From: BCD1 sp965230565 | Lineage (GTDB): Bacteria > Bacteroidota > Bacteroidia > Chitinophagales > Saprospiraceae | Direction: 5' to 3' | DNA length: 64,000 nt | Assembly: GCA_965230565.1 (NCBI GenBank) | Contig: CBDDLH010000016.1 | Coordinates: 1,302,001-1,366,000, forward strand | Shown: positions 26,713 to 36,068 of the stretch, piece by piece | How the letters are laid out: every line of letters begins with the position of its first letter | How positions within the stretch are numbered: the first letter of the stretch is position 1 | Translations under genes and position numbers: made by a program | The notes under the pieces: model-generated | The model's database searches: none | Told to the model about the DNA's origin: nothing | The model's input: the letters and a program-made list of their open reading frames with translations, nothing else

Positions 26713-27462
26713 CTACTGCTGTAAAACCTTCTCAACAGACCAAACATCCACTCCGTTAGCTTTTAACACTTCCTGAGCATTTTGGTTCATCATAATAGCC
26801 TGACCAAATTCTGCAAAGTCGTAAACGTTTGGATTTTGAAGCCATTCCATCATATCCATCACAATCTCCACCTCCCACGTATTTTTGTCGATGGTAATAT
26901 CTGAAGGCAGGTCCACCGTTATTTCGACAAAGTTCTGGTTGCCCTGGGTAGCCCCGGTGTGCAGGTTGTAATTGAGAATCACTCCGGTACTCAAGCTGTC
27001 GTAAGTTCCTTCAAATTTCATATAGTGATATCCCTGATCACCTGGAATAGGCCATTCCATATTGATATTAGTCAAAGTATTTTCCAAACCACCGTCAACA
27101 TTCGTGTCTTCATCAAGTCCATAGATAAAGGAGAGCTTGTCATAAGTTCCTGAAGGAATCCTGTCCAGGAAAAATGATTTGGTTTCGTCTACTCCTTCCT
27201 CACAATAATGAATAACCTCTGTATCGTAAGTAGTTCCGTTGGTATTGTGCAGGCTAAAATTGGAAAGATAATATTTCAATCGTTTAACCTCAAAGGGGTG
27301 ACCTGCAGGAGACAAATAAATCATATTATTCAATTCCATTGTCTGACCATCCACTTTGTGGGTAATATTGAAATTAATAGTACCGGGTTCCGGATCTTCT
27401 TTACAGGCAGTTATTAATAAAATTACCAAAACTGATAAACCGATTAATTTTTTCATTTTCAT
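26713..27462 (-). CDS. MbnP-family lipoprotein
   Basis: 249 residues; lipoprotein signal LVILLITACKED (Cys ~20). The body follows the MbnP pattern: a beta-rich start (INFNITHKVDGQTMELNNMI), then the characteristic FEVKRLKYYLSNFSLHN and later WEVEIVMDMMEWLQNP. In methanotrophs MbnP binds copper after its partner MbnH converts a Trp to kynurenine; several Trp are candidates here (including those in NTWEVEI and MMEWLQ). The downstream neighbours are two MauG/MbnH-like dihaem genes, the expected partners. Two adjacent MbnP-type genes make the locus unusual. The metal has not been shown for Bacteroidota members. Confidence 0.8.
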   Translation of the reverse strand: MKMKKLIGLSVLVILLITACKEDPEPGTINFNITHKVDGQTMELNNMIYLSPAGHPFEVKRLKYYLSNFSLHNTNGTTYDTEVIHYCEEGVDETKSFFLDRIPSGTYDKLSFIYGLDEDTNVDGGLENTLTNINMEWPIPGDQGYHYMKFEGTYDSLSTGVILNYNLHTGATQGNQNFVEITVDLPSDITIDKNTWEVEIVMDMMEWLQNPNVYDFAEFGQAIMMNQNAQEVLKANGVDVWSVEKVLQQ

Positions 27463-27738
27463 TTATTTGTTTGCTTTTTTCGTATTTACTCTTCTCTACC
27501 GTACAATTTTCAGTTTCACGCTGATTTTCGCTGATCATTTTTGAAAATTCGTCTCATTTTCTGCGTTCATCTGCGTAATCTGCGAGCACAAATCATGATT
27601 TTTAGACTATTGTCCAAAAAGTGTACGGTGGAGAAATTACTCCAAAATATTCCATAAAAATCAATCCTGCTGTCTGGAATTCATGTTCTACAACATAATA
27701 CCCCTACTCTTCAGGATTCTTTCATCAAAACAAAGTTA

Positions 27739-28632
27739 TCAATTCTCCACACTAACTTCAATGACAGAAAACGATTCTGACAATTCGCTTACAATATTTG
27801 TAAAAAACTGATCATCAGCAATGGTTCGTACATTAGAAGTTTCAAACCAGGAAGGGGCATCTACCTGAATGGTTATTTCAAGGTCAAACCCTTCCGGCAA
27901 TGTTATACTTTCAGGAAACTCAAGTTCCATTTCCACCGGGCCATACCAAAGCGGGACCTCTATTAACCGGGGGATTGTATCAACAGCAGTTGTATCTGTA
28001 TAGATCTCATGATTGGCCATCAGGTAAAGTCCATTCTGAAAATCGAACATACTGCTGTCCTGATTTACCGCCAAAACATGGTTGTCGGGTAACGTGGAAG
28101 GATCGACACCCTGCAGGTCATTATCAAGACCAATAAAAAACCTGATTTTTTCATATGTCTTAATGGTAGAAAAAGAACCGGCAGTCAAGGTGGAGCTAAG
28201 ATTTCCGTTTACCAATAAAAAGTCATCAGTAAAAGTAGCGATACTGCCTCCGGCTTTTGTAATTTCAATTGTTTCATTCACCCTGGCTTCACTCCCATCA
28301 CTATCGACAACCCGGATATTAGAGATATAGTACTTCAACGCATTTAAGCGGAATGGGTTGGCTACACCATCATAATAAACAGAATCAGCAAATCCAATAG
28401 AATACACGGTATCTGGCTCGACCTGTCGGTGCAGGAACTTTAATTTGAGATCCGGGTATTCACAACAATCCTCACAGGCAATATCTGCCTCCAGATCAAA
28501 ATTTGTCGCGCGAATATCCAGGCAACCTTCCTGTTTCTCATAACAACCCGCAAGGCCAATCAACACAAATACCAGGAGCACAGTCTTAACAAGGTATCCT
28601 TTGAAATTTTGAGCGCTGTAAATTACCATCAA
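27739..28632 (-). CDS. MbnP-family lipoprotein with Cys-rich N-terminal module
   Basis: 297 residues. After the lipoprotein signal (VLIGLAGC) comes a short Cys-rich module CLDIRATNFDLEADIACEDC followed by CEYP (~37-60), often seen ahead of this family in Bacteroidota. Then the MbnP core: LKLKFLHRQ, NPFRLNALKYYISNIRVVD, ITIQVDAPSWFETSNV. The Cys-X2-CC cluster could form disulphides or bind metal. It is the first of four genes in the cassette MbnP-MbnP-MauG-MauG on the minus strand and lies 31 bases after the exonuclease gene, so transcription may start further upstream. Confidence 0.78.
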   Translation of the reverse strand: MMVIYSAQNFKGYLVKTVLLVFVLIGLAGCYEKQEGCLDIRATNFDLEADIACEDCCEYPDLKLKFLHRQVEPDTVYSIGFADSVYYDGVANPFRLNALKYYISNIRVVDSDGSEARVNETIEITKAGGSIATFTDDFLLVNGNLSSTLTAGSFSTIKTYEKIRFFIGLDNDLQGVDPSTLPDNHVLAVNQDSSMFDFQNGLYLMANHEIYTDTTAVDTIPRLIEVPLWYGPVEMELEFPESITLPEGFDLEITIQVDAPSWFETSNVRTIADDQFFTNIVSELSESFSVIEVSVEN

Positions 28633-28663
28633 TTCCAGTTTTCAATGAAAGCTATGATTAGCA

Positions 28664-29497
28664 TTATCTTTTATGGTTGGTCTTCTGTCCTTTTTCGTAA
28701 TCCTTTACCAGTTTTTTGACGATTTGTTTCATTTGGGAAGAAAATTCCTTGGCCATGATCCAGCCATAATACTGTCTGTCTTTGACCAATGTTTCGGCAA
28801 CGGGCTTCCCTACGTATTTTCCAAAGTTAAAAACAGCTACTCCGTTGTGATCCATCTTCAACTTTTGAGTAGCATCCAAAAAACGCATATCATTGGTAAA
28901 ATCGTGCAGACTTTGAATATCGGGCCTAACCGGAATTTTGGACACATTCCCATCATCATCAACGAAATCAACCCCTTTGTATTTTTCCAACTGGCCTTTA
29001 AATACGTCAATGGTCGCCTGTACGTCTGCAAGCGCATCATGGGCATTTTCCATTTGCTTTCCGGCATAAAACTTCAAAGCGGCCCGGAGTGTACGTGGTT
29101 CCATTTTATAAAAAATCCGCTGGACATCAATGGTGCGACGATTGAGTAAATCGAACTCAATGCCAACCCTGGAGAACTCTTCCATAAGCAATGGCACATC
29201 AAACCGATTAGAATTGTAACCTGCCAAATCTGCGTCTCCAATAAAATCCCTGATCTTATGACCTACCTGCTGGAAAGTTGGTTTGTTGGACAGGTCCTTT
29301 GGCGTAATCCCATGAACACTCATAGCTTCCTCGCTGATTGGAATTCCAGGATTGATCAGCATAGTCATTTCTTCAGGCTCTCCACCTTTGGCTTTGTATT
29401 TAATAATAGCGATCTGAATGATCCTGTCCCGAACTACATTCAAACCCGTTGATTCGAGGTCAAAAAAACAAAGATCACGCTTGAGGTTGATATCCAT
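28664..29497 (-). CDS. DnaQ-like DEDDh 3'-5' exonuclease
   Basis: 277 residues. The DEDDh catalytic residues are visible: FFDLESTGLN (Asp, Glu), NSRFDVPLLMEEF (Asp) and HDALADVQAT (His, Asp). This is the fold of the DNA polymerase III epsilon subunit, but no polymerase-binding C-terminus is apparent. Instead a small C-terminal domain (FNFGKYVGKPVAETLVKDRQ, ~215-275) resembles the DUF3820-type module found after such nucleases. It probably acts as a stand-alone nuclease in repair or RNA turnover. The start ATG 29497 gives MDINLKRDLCFFDLES. Confidence 0.87.
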   Translation of the reverse strand: MDINLKRDLCFFDLESTGLNVVRDRIIQIAIIKYKAKGGEPEEMTMLINPGIPISEEAMSVHGITPKDLSNKPTFQQVGHKIRDFIGDADLAGYNSNRFDVPLLMEEFSRVGIEFDLLNRRTIDVQRIFYKMEPRTLRAALKFYAGKQMENAHDALADVQATIDVFKGQLEKYKGVDFVDDDGNVSKIPVRPDIQSLHDFTNDMRFLDATQKLKMDHNGVAVFNFGKYVGKPVAETLVKDRQYYGWIMAKEFSSQMKQIVKKLVKDYEKGQKTNHKR

Positions 29498-29729
29498 TTG
29501 CCGGTTTTTTTAATTTGCTCGCAAGATAAACCAATATTTTTTAATTGCTTAGTTTTTGAATTTAAGCATGGATAATTTCACGGAAGAAGTTATCTTGCGG
29601 CGAATTTTGAAAAGTGAAAATTCCATGTGTTTTTTTTAGCATTAATTCTTCAAACTAACGCTGATTTAATTTGTTAGAAATGCGAATTTTGACTATAGTG
29701 TCAGTAACCAATATAAAATCAAAAGTCCT

Positions 29730-32611
29730 ATGAAAAAAGTGACTCCTTTCCGCCCTTTTGAAACTCGTCACCTGGGCATAAACGACAAGGATCTGCAGGA
29801 AATGCTGCAGGAAATTGGCGTTGAAACACTGGATCAACTTATATACGAAACCATTCCTGATGATATCCGAATGGATGAGGACCTGCAACTGCCTGACAGC
29901 ACTTGCAGAAAATGAATATCTTGACGCAGTAAGGAAAATCGCTTCCAAAAACAAGCTATATAAAAGTTACATCGGACTGGGTTATTATGGTACGATAACT
30001 CCTACGGTCATTTTGAGAAATATTTTCCAAAACCCGGGATGGTACACGCAATACACGCCTTATCAGGCAGAAATTTCTCAGGGTAGACTTGAAGCGCTGC
30101 TCAATTTCCAGACTATAGTATCTGATCTTACCGGTCTGCCTTTGGCCAATGCATCATTGCTGGATGAAGGTACTGCCGCAGCTGAGGCCATGGCCATGTT
30201 TTACAACGCCAAAAACAAAAGGAAAAAAGGAGAACACATCAACGAGTTTCTGGTCTCCAATAAGGTTTTCCCGCAAACTATCGAAGTCCTGAAAACCCGA
30301 GCTAAAGCGCATGACATAAAGATTATCATTGGTGAGTGGACAGAATTAAAGGTCACCGATAAAACCTTTGGTGTTCTGTTGCAATATCCTGCCATGGACG
30401 GTGGAGTGGAAGATTACAGCGATTTCGTTGCTCATGTTAAAGAGGTTGGAGCACATGTAGTTGTAGCTGCCGATCTTTTGAGTCTCACTTTACTAAAACC
30501 TCCTGGAGAATGGGGTGCAGATGTAGTGGTTGGTACTACTCAACGTTTTGGGGTGCCAATGGGATATGGCGGCCCACACGCGGCTTATTTCGCAGCAATA
30601 GAAGACTTCAAACGTCAACTGCCTGGTCGTATTATCGGAGTTTCCATTGACCAGCAGGAACGCCCGGCTTACCGCATGGCATTGCAGACGAGAGAACAGC
30701 ATATCAGAAGGGAAAAAGCTACCTCAAATATCTGTACTGCCCAGGCATTACTGGCTATTATGGCGGGTGCCTACGGGGTATATCACGGAGCTGAAGGATT
30801 AAAAAATATTGCGTTACGGATTCACCAGTTGACTCAGATCCTGGATGCCAAATTGTTACAGTTGGGTTACTCGCAGTGTAACGACACTTTTTTTGATACG
30901 CTTTGTATCGAAGTAGATCCGGAAACGCAAAAAGAGATCCGGAAACTTGCCGAAGAAAAACAGATCAACTTTTTCTACGGTAAAAAAGGCATCGGCATCA
31001 GCCTCGATGAAACTGTTGAACCAGAGGATGTAGATTGTATCATAGAAATTTTCGCAAAGGCCAAAGGGGAGACCGAATTGCCTTCCGCAGAAACAAATGG
31101 AGAATTAAGCGTGCCTGCACAATTGATCCGTCAGAGTGAATACCTTACACATGAGGTTTTCCATAGTTACCAGACAGAGACCAAGATGATGCGGTACCTG
31201 AAGCGACTGGAGAATAAGGATCTTTCCCTGATGCATTCCATGATTCCGCTAGGTTCCTGTACTATGAAACTGAATGCGGCCACAGAATTGTTGCCAGTGA
31301 GTTTCCCGGAATTCTCCAATCTCCATCCATTCGTCGATCCTGATCAGGCGCAAGGTTATGCCCAGATCTTTGAAGAACTTGAAGGTTGGCTGAGTGAAAT
31401 TACGGGTTTTGCCGCTTGCTCCCTGCAGCCGAACTCCGGTGCCCAGGGTGAATTTGCCGGTCTGGCGGTGATCAATGCTTATCATGAAAATAATAATGAT
31501 ACACACAGGAACATTGCTTTAATTCCTTCTTCTGCCCATGGGACCAACCCGGCTAGTGCAGTTATGGCGGGCATGAAAGTAATCGTTACCAAATGTGATG
31601 AGCATGGTAATATCGACGTCGATGATTTAAAAGAAAAAGCAGAGCAATACAAGGACAATCTGGCTGCCCTTGATGGTCACCTACCCATCAACGCACGGTG
31701 TTTTTGAAGCGAGGATAAAAGAGATCTGTGACATCATTCACGAAAATGGCGGAATGGTCTATATGGACGGAGCCAACATGAATGCTCAGGTGGGTTATAC
31801 CTCTCCCGGAGCCATCGGAGCAGATGTCTGCCATCTCAACCTGCATAAAACTTTTGCTATCCCGCACGGTGGCGGAGGTCCTGGAGTGGGACCTATTTGT
31901 GTAAATGAAAAACTGAAGCCATTCCTTCCCGGCCATAAACTGATAAAAACAGGTGGAAAAAAAGCTATTAAAGCAGTTTCCTCCGCTCCATATGGCAGTG
32001 CCAGTGTTGTTTTGGTATCACATGCCTACATCAGAATGATGGGAACCGAAGGGCTGAAGAATGCGACGGAGATCGCTATTTTGAATGCTAATTATATCAA
32101 GTCGAAACTTGAAAAGGAATACCCAATCCTTTATGCAGGTGACATGGGTAGATGCGCTCACGAACTGATCGTCGATCTTCGCCCGTTTAAGGATTTTGTA
32201 AGTGCAGAAGATGTAGCGAAAAGATTAATGGATTACGGATTCCATGCACCTACCCTTTCCTTCCCTGTGGCAGGAACCATCATGATCGAACCGACAGAAA
32301 GTGAGAGTAAGGATGAACTTGACCGTTTCTGTGATGCAATGTTACAAATCAGAAAAGAAATCCAGGAAATCGCCGACGGAAAGGCTGATCACGATTCTAA
32401 TGTTTTGACCAATGCACCGCATACCGCTCAGATCATCGCATCTGATGAATGGCCCTACGATTATCCAAGAGAGAAAGCAGCTTATCCACTGCCCTACCTC
32501 AGGGATTACTTCAAATTCTGGCCAGCGAGTGGGCGGATCAACAACGCATATGGTGACAGGCATTTGGTTTGTACTTGTGCGCCTATTGAAGCTTATGCGG
32601 AAGAAGAGTAG
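29730..32611 (+). CDS. gcvP: Glycine dehydrogenase (decarboxylating), P-protein; frame broken by two +1 insertions
   Basis: PLP-dependent P-protein of the glycine cleavage system. It begins MKKVTPFRPFETRHLGIND at 29730. One extra base at 29898 (GAC-A-GCA) and one at 31672 (CTT-G-ATG) break the frame. Skipping both gives a continuous 959-residue protein, exactly the family length, with N- and C-terminal fold-type-I halves. The PLP Lys is in LNLHKTFAIPHGGGGPGVG; STHGVFE and NAAT-like motifs are intact. Read literally the DNA yields three fragments (29730-29915, a middle frame ending 31707, and a third frame to 32611). Complete conservation around the lesions points to sequence error rather than decay. 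No gcvT or gcvH is nearby. Confidence 0.93.
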
Positions 32612-32650
32612 TTGTTGGCAGTACCAGTACTATTCTGGTACTGCCAACAA
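32612..32650. repeat. 16-bp perfect hairpin touching the gcvP stop codon
   Basis: TTGTTGGCAGTACCAG (32612-32627) and CTGGTACTGCCAACAA (32635-32650) are exact complements with a seven-base loop. The first base follows the gcvP TAG directly; the convergent lipoprotein gene ends at 32657. There is no T-run 3' of the stem on either strand, so it is not a classical terminator, although it probably caps both 3' ends. Confidence 0.85.
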
Positions 32651-32656
32651 AAAAAA

Positions 32657-33574
32657 CTACTTCACCGTTACCTTCAGGTCATTCACATCCACCTCGCCGA
32701 CATGGGCACCTTCCATACTGAACGCTACATAGGTCAGCTTATCGGTATCCGGTAAAGCAAGATTACTGGCCTCTGCTGTTTTCATAGTGTAGGCACTTAC
32801 CTTCGCAGCGGTGAAATTACCTATATAGAAATAATCGTTAATTTTTGAAAAATCTCTTTCTTCAGGGAACGCAGGAGGAAAATAGAAATTGATATCACCG
32901 GTAGTTGGATCGATATAGTGTACGGCAGCGGCAAAAACACCTTTGATCTGTTTTTGTCCCAAAACCTGGTAATCCCATTCAAGATCGATATCGTAAGCAT
33001 CTATCGGAGTACCATATGGGAAACCGATAACAACCAGTTTATACCCGGGTTCGGCAATATAGAAGTTCATATTTTCATCCGCAGGAGGGTCATAATAATC
33101 CACGACCATATTTCCGGATACGCCATTTTTATTATCATAAACAGCATTGGAAATATTCCAGTCGATCGGTACCTGGAGAATTACCGGATCTGAGCAGTCA
33201 ACTTCCCATTCTGTTCCGGGAATACAGGCAACTTTGTACTGTAAAGTATGAACTTCACTTCGTACAACTTCTTCAGTGCCACCATCAGTGGTCTGGACTT
33301 TCCTCGTTACATTAGCGATGACATCGCACTCTGCAACCACGATTGGTTGTCCGTAACCTACGGCCTCGCAAACTTCAGGAGTAATGACCCCTTTGGTTTC
33401 AAATTCGGCACCGGAAACAACTTCTACTTTTAGAACACCGCTTCCACCGGAACCTTTGATGGATGCCTCAGCATGTGATTTAAAATCACATCCTATGGCG
33501 AACAAAACGAGTAAAACAGGAATAAAAAGAGCTAATTTGATGTATGGATTTTGGATTAGTGTATGCTTTTTCAT
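32657..33574 (-). CDS. Lipoprotein of unknown function
   Basis: 305 residues. Lipoprotein signal (LALFIPVLLVLFAIGC, Cys ~29) and a mature body rich in beta-strand patterns. Two or three disulphides are likely (Cys in TPEVCEAVG, VAECDVIA, VACIPGTEWEVDC). No enzymatic motif or known family recognised. A small lipoprotein gene lies 52 bases upstream on the same strand, so they form a pair. Content such as PVILQVPIDWNISNAVYDNK suggests an extracytoplasmic binding or structural protein; that is only a guess. Confidence 0.7.
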   Translation of the reverse strand: MKKHTLIQNPYIKLALFIPVLLVLFAIGCDFKSHAEASIKGSGGSGVLKVEVVSGAEFETKGVITPEVCEAVGYGQPIVVAECDVIANVTRKVQTTDGGTEEVVRSEVHTLQYKVACIPGTEWEVDCSDPVILQVPIDWNISNAVYDNKNGVSGNMVVDYYDPPADENMNFYIAEPGYKLVVIGFPYGTPIDAYDIDLEWDYQVLGQKQIKGVFAAAVHYIDPTTGDINFYFPPAFPEERDFSKINDYFYIGNFTAAKVSAYTMKTAEASNLALPDTDKLTYVAFSMEGAHVGEVDVNDLKVTVK

Positions 33575-33626
33575 GATGTTATTTTTTAGCTTTGAAGAAA
33601 ATGGGAGTATAAAAAATACCCGTTAC

Positions 33627-33908
33627 TTAGTCTTTGATATTAAAGGGATCCGTTTCGAAGCGGGTATTGGTTGAGAAGAGTCGACCGTGCAGGATAACTT
33701 CTTTGGCCTGGAGTGTTTCCACGTCGGTATTTTCAAAACCCATAACGAGTTCCAGAGTTCCATCTCCATCGATATCTATCATTTGGGTGGAAACTGGTTG
33801 TGCATTATCAGTAGGATCTGGTTGTGGTTCGTTTTTTTCACAACTAAACGTAAAAAGACCAAAGGCAAGGGCCAAAATAACGGGAGTAAGGAGTTTGTTC
33901 AGTTTCAT
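33627..33908 (-). CDS. Small lipoprotein, unknown function
   Basis: 93 residues: signal sequence ending LFTFSCEKNEPQ (lipobox Cys ~23), a Pro/Asp-rich linker, then a short domain with a DIDGDGTLELVMGF segment that resembles an EF-hand/FG-GAP-like calcium loop (D-x-D-x-D-G). It ends VILHGRLFSTNTRFETDPFN. Likely first gene of a two-gene unit with the 305-residue lipoprotein. Confidence 0.65.
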   Translation of the reverse strand: MKLNKLLTPVILALAFGLFTFSCEKNEPQPDPTDNAQPVSTQMIDIDGDGTLELVMGFENTDVETLQAKEVILHGRLFSTNTRFETDPFNIKD

Positions 33909-34121
33909 AATATTAAAGGTTTGGTTAACTAATATACCTTCATATCCAACTGAGCATTAATTTGTTACCCATTCGAAAGGGTGGAACATAATTCTTACTG
34001 CATTCAGTTTTTTTTAAGGTGAAACAATGAGCAAATAATGCAGGTGCCCTGAACTTTCCGGCTATAGAGATGTACAATCTGGCAACAATTTTGATACCTG
34101 ATCATTTGAGGAAGGTAACTT

Positions 34122-34154
34122 TTTGCAAATTCACCTTTATTTTTTTTATTTTTG
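34122..34154 (+). promoter_or_regulatory. Promoter of the EAD11-TPR gene
   Basis: TTTG (34122-34125), 21-base spacer, TATTTTTG (34147-34154): matches the Bacteroidota consensus. The gene starts at 34200, giving a ~40-base leader. Confidence 0.6.
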
Positions 34155-34199
34155 GACACCAAAAACTATACAATTTTTCAACTTCAACTCGTCTAAAAC

Positions 34200-35978
34200 A
34201 TGACAATTTCAGATTTACCGAAACTGCAGAATTTCAAAACTGAACTTGCAGATAATAATATCGAACTCGTTCTGGATGAGTTGATCGTTTTTTTGGAGGT
34301 CAGCGGACCTTATCACCTCGACGAAGCCATCCAGCATTCGGGGCGTTTTGAAAACCTCAAAAAATCCGAACGGCTGGGAACCATCACCTTTGAAAATGCC
34401 AATATTGAACTCAATCAGATCCGCAACGGTATTTTGGCATTCATTACTCAATTGGAAAAAACCATTCGAAAAAAACAAAACAAGCCTGTTTTTGCTCCTC
34501 AGCCGGTAATGAAGAACAGCCCTGCCAAAAGTGATACAGATGACCAAAAAGCCACTCCAGGTGATAACGAAGCCATGCGCCTCAATGACGAAGGTTTACG
34601 ACATCTGGATGCAGGTGATTTGACCAGCGCTCTTGAATTCCTGAACCAGGCAATAGAGAAGGATCCCAACTACGGCATTGCCTATTCCAACAGGGGGTTG
34701 GTAAAGGCCGATCTGGGAGACTTTGAAGGAGCGGCTGCAGATTATGACCGGGCCATTTTACTTACCCCTGATCTTGCCCGTGCATGGAACAATCGAAGTG
34801 TTCTCAAACTCGATATCCTAAATGATCTCAGGGGAGCTTTTGAGGATATCAATAAAGCGATCTCGCTTGACAAGGAAGATGCCACTTCTTTTATCAATCG
34901 TGGAAATGCCTATTTGCAATTGGAGGAATATGAAAAAGCCATTCAGGATTTTAGTGTAGCCATTGATCTTAGCCCCGGCTGGCATGAGCCCTATCTAAAT
35001 CGGGGGATTTCTTACCAGGCATTAGGAGAATATGATACTTCTCTTGGCGATTTTAATAAAGCAATTCTCAGTCAGCCAAATGCTGCCCTACCCTACCACC
35101 ATCGGGGTTTATCATTTTATTACCTGCAGAATTACCCCGCAGCCATCGATGATTTCGGCAAAGCACTGGATATTGCCCCAACAACGCCCTGGGGGTATTC
35201 CCTTCGTGGATTGAGTTTCTTTTTTATGGGCGATTACGAAACGGCACTGGCAGATCATTTAAGAGCCATTGAAGTGGATCCACAGGAAGCACTCAATTAT
35301 ACCAACGCAGGATCCTCCAGGAACCTGCTGGGTTTATATGATGAAGCAAAGGAGGATTACCTCAAGGCTATTGAACTGGATCCATCTTCACCAACCAATT
35401 ACCTTGGCCTTGCCACAAGTTATAACGGAGTTGGGCGATATATGAAAGGTATTGAAGCTGCTTCCAAAGCGATCCAGATCAAACCGGATTATTATACAAC
35501 ATTGCAGTTAAGAGGTATTATGTATTACAATTCGGAGCAATATCATAATTCCATTCGAGACCTCGAACAGGTGATGAATTCCCCGGAAGCAGACCAGGAC
35601 ACTTTCCTTTTCCTCGCGCTGAATTATTATAAACTCAACATGCTGCAGGAGGGACTACCATACGCTAATAAAAGTGTGGAGCTTGTACCTAATTACGGAA
35701 TTGCCTGGTACTGGAAGGGAGTTCTGGAACATGATCTGAAATTGACAGAAGACGCTAAATATTCCTACCAAAAGGCGATTTTATACTCTCCCGATCTTTG
35801 GACTCCCTTCAACAACCTGGGCATTATTTACCTGGAAGAAGAAAAATTTGATCAGGCAATAGATATGTTTGAAAAAGCAGTGGCCGTGGAACCTAATGCT
35901 CCCCTCGCAGCTGAAAACCTGAAAATTGCCAAAGACCGAAAGAAAAATTCCGGTGGGTTGTTTGGATTGTTTAAGTAG
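34200..35978 (+). CDS. EAD11-like domain fused to a long TPR array
   Basis: 592 residues, no signal peptide. Residues ~1-95 match the pattern of effector-associated domain 11: (L)ADNNIELVLDELIVFLE ... LDEAIQHSGRFENLKKSERL-GTITFENANIELNQIRNGIL. A polar linker (~96-125) leads to roughly 13 tetratricopeptide repeats (for example AIEKDPNYGIAYSNRGLVKA, DFEGAAADYDRAILLTPDLA), ending in a short Gly/Phe tail GGLFGLFK. EADs are adaptor domains described from NTP-dependent conflict systems, where they recruit effectors carrying the same domain. Here no effector gene (TIR, caspase-like, nuclease, STAND ATPase) is adjacent, so a partner would have to be encoded elsewhere. It may equally be a general scaffold. 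Confidence 0.75.
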   Translation: MTISDLPKLQNFKTELADNNIELVLDELIVFLEVSGPYHLDEAIQHSGRFENLKKSERLGTITFENANIELNQIRNGILAFITQLEKTIRKKQNKPVFAPQPVMKNSPAKSDTDDQKATPGDNEAMRLNDEGLRHLDAGDLTSALEFLNQAIEKDPNYGIAYSNRGLVKADLGDFEGAAADYDRAILLTPDLARAWNNRSVLKLDILNDLRGAFEDINKAISLDKEDATSFINRGNAYLQLEEYEKAIQDFSVAIDLSPGWHEPYLNRGISYQALGEYDTSLGDFNKAILSQPNAALPYHHRGLSFYYLQNYPAAIDDFGKALDIAPTTPWGYSLRGLSFFFMGDYETALADHLRAIEVDPQEALNYTNAGSSRNLLGLYDEAKEDYLKAIELDPSSPTNYLGLATSYNGVGRYMKGIEAASKAIQIKPDYYTTLQLRGIMYYNSEQYHNSIRDLEQVMNSPEADQDTFLFLALNYYKLNMLQEGLPYANKSVELVPNYGIAWYWKGVLEHDLKLTEDAKYSYQKAILYSPDLWTPFNNLGIIYLEEEKFDQAIDMFEKAVAVEPNAPLAAENLKIAKDRKKNSGGLFGLFK

Positions 35979-35979
35979 G

Positions 35980-36012
35980 TGCTGGTTACTGGTTGCTGGT
36001 TGCTGGTTATTG
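35980..36012. repeat. Short imperfect TTGCTGG array after the TPR gene
   Basis: GCTGGTTACTGGTTGCTGG followed by TTGCTGGTTA: about four 7-mer units, one with a single change (TTACTGG). It begins one base after the stop codon of the EAD11-TPR gene. Same unit as the nine-copy array at 26571. Confidence 0.85.
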
Positions 36013-36020
36013 AGGACTAA

Positions 36021-36068
36021 TTCCCTTGTTCCCTTGTTCCCTTGTTCCCTTGTTCCCTTGTTCCCTTA
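36021..36068. repeat. Octamer array TTCCCTTG x5 plus one variant
   Basis: Five exact copies of TTCCCTTG (36021-36060) and a sixth ending TTA (36061-36068). It abuts the stop codon of the Sua5/YciO gene (36069-36071, minus strand). Eight bases per unit sets it apart from the 7-mer arrays. Confidence 0.95.

Noticed and set aside
31670..32611. Separate gene for the gcvP C-terminal part
   Set aside because: Some organisms do have split gcvPA/gcvPB, but here the parts join at the exact residue with a single base removed and at a position inside a conserved motif, not at the usual subunit border.
29730..32611. Programmed +1 frameshifting as the main explanation for gcvP
   Set aside because: One of the sites (GAC-A) cannot re-pair in the +1 frame, there is no stop codon or stimulator at the slip point, and gcvP is not known to shift; sequence error is more likely.
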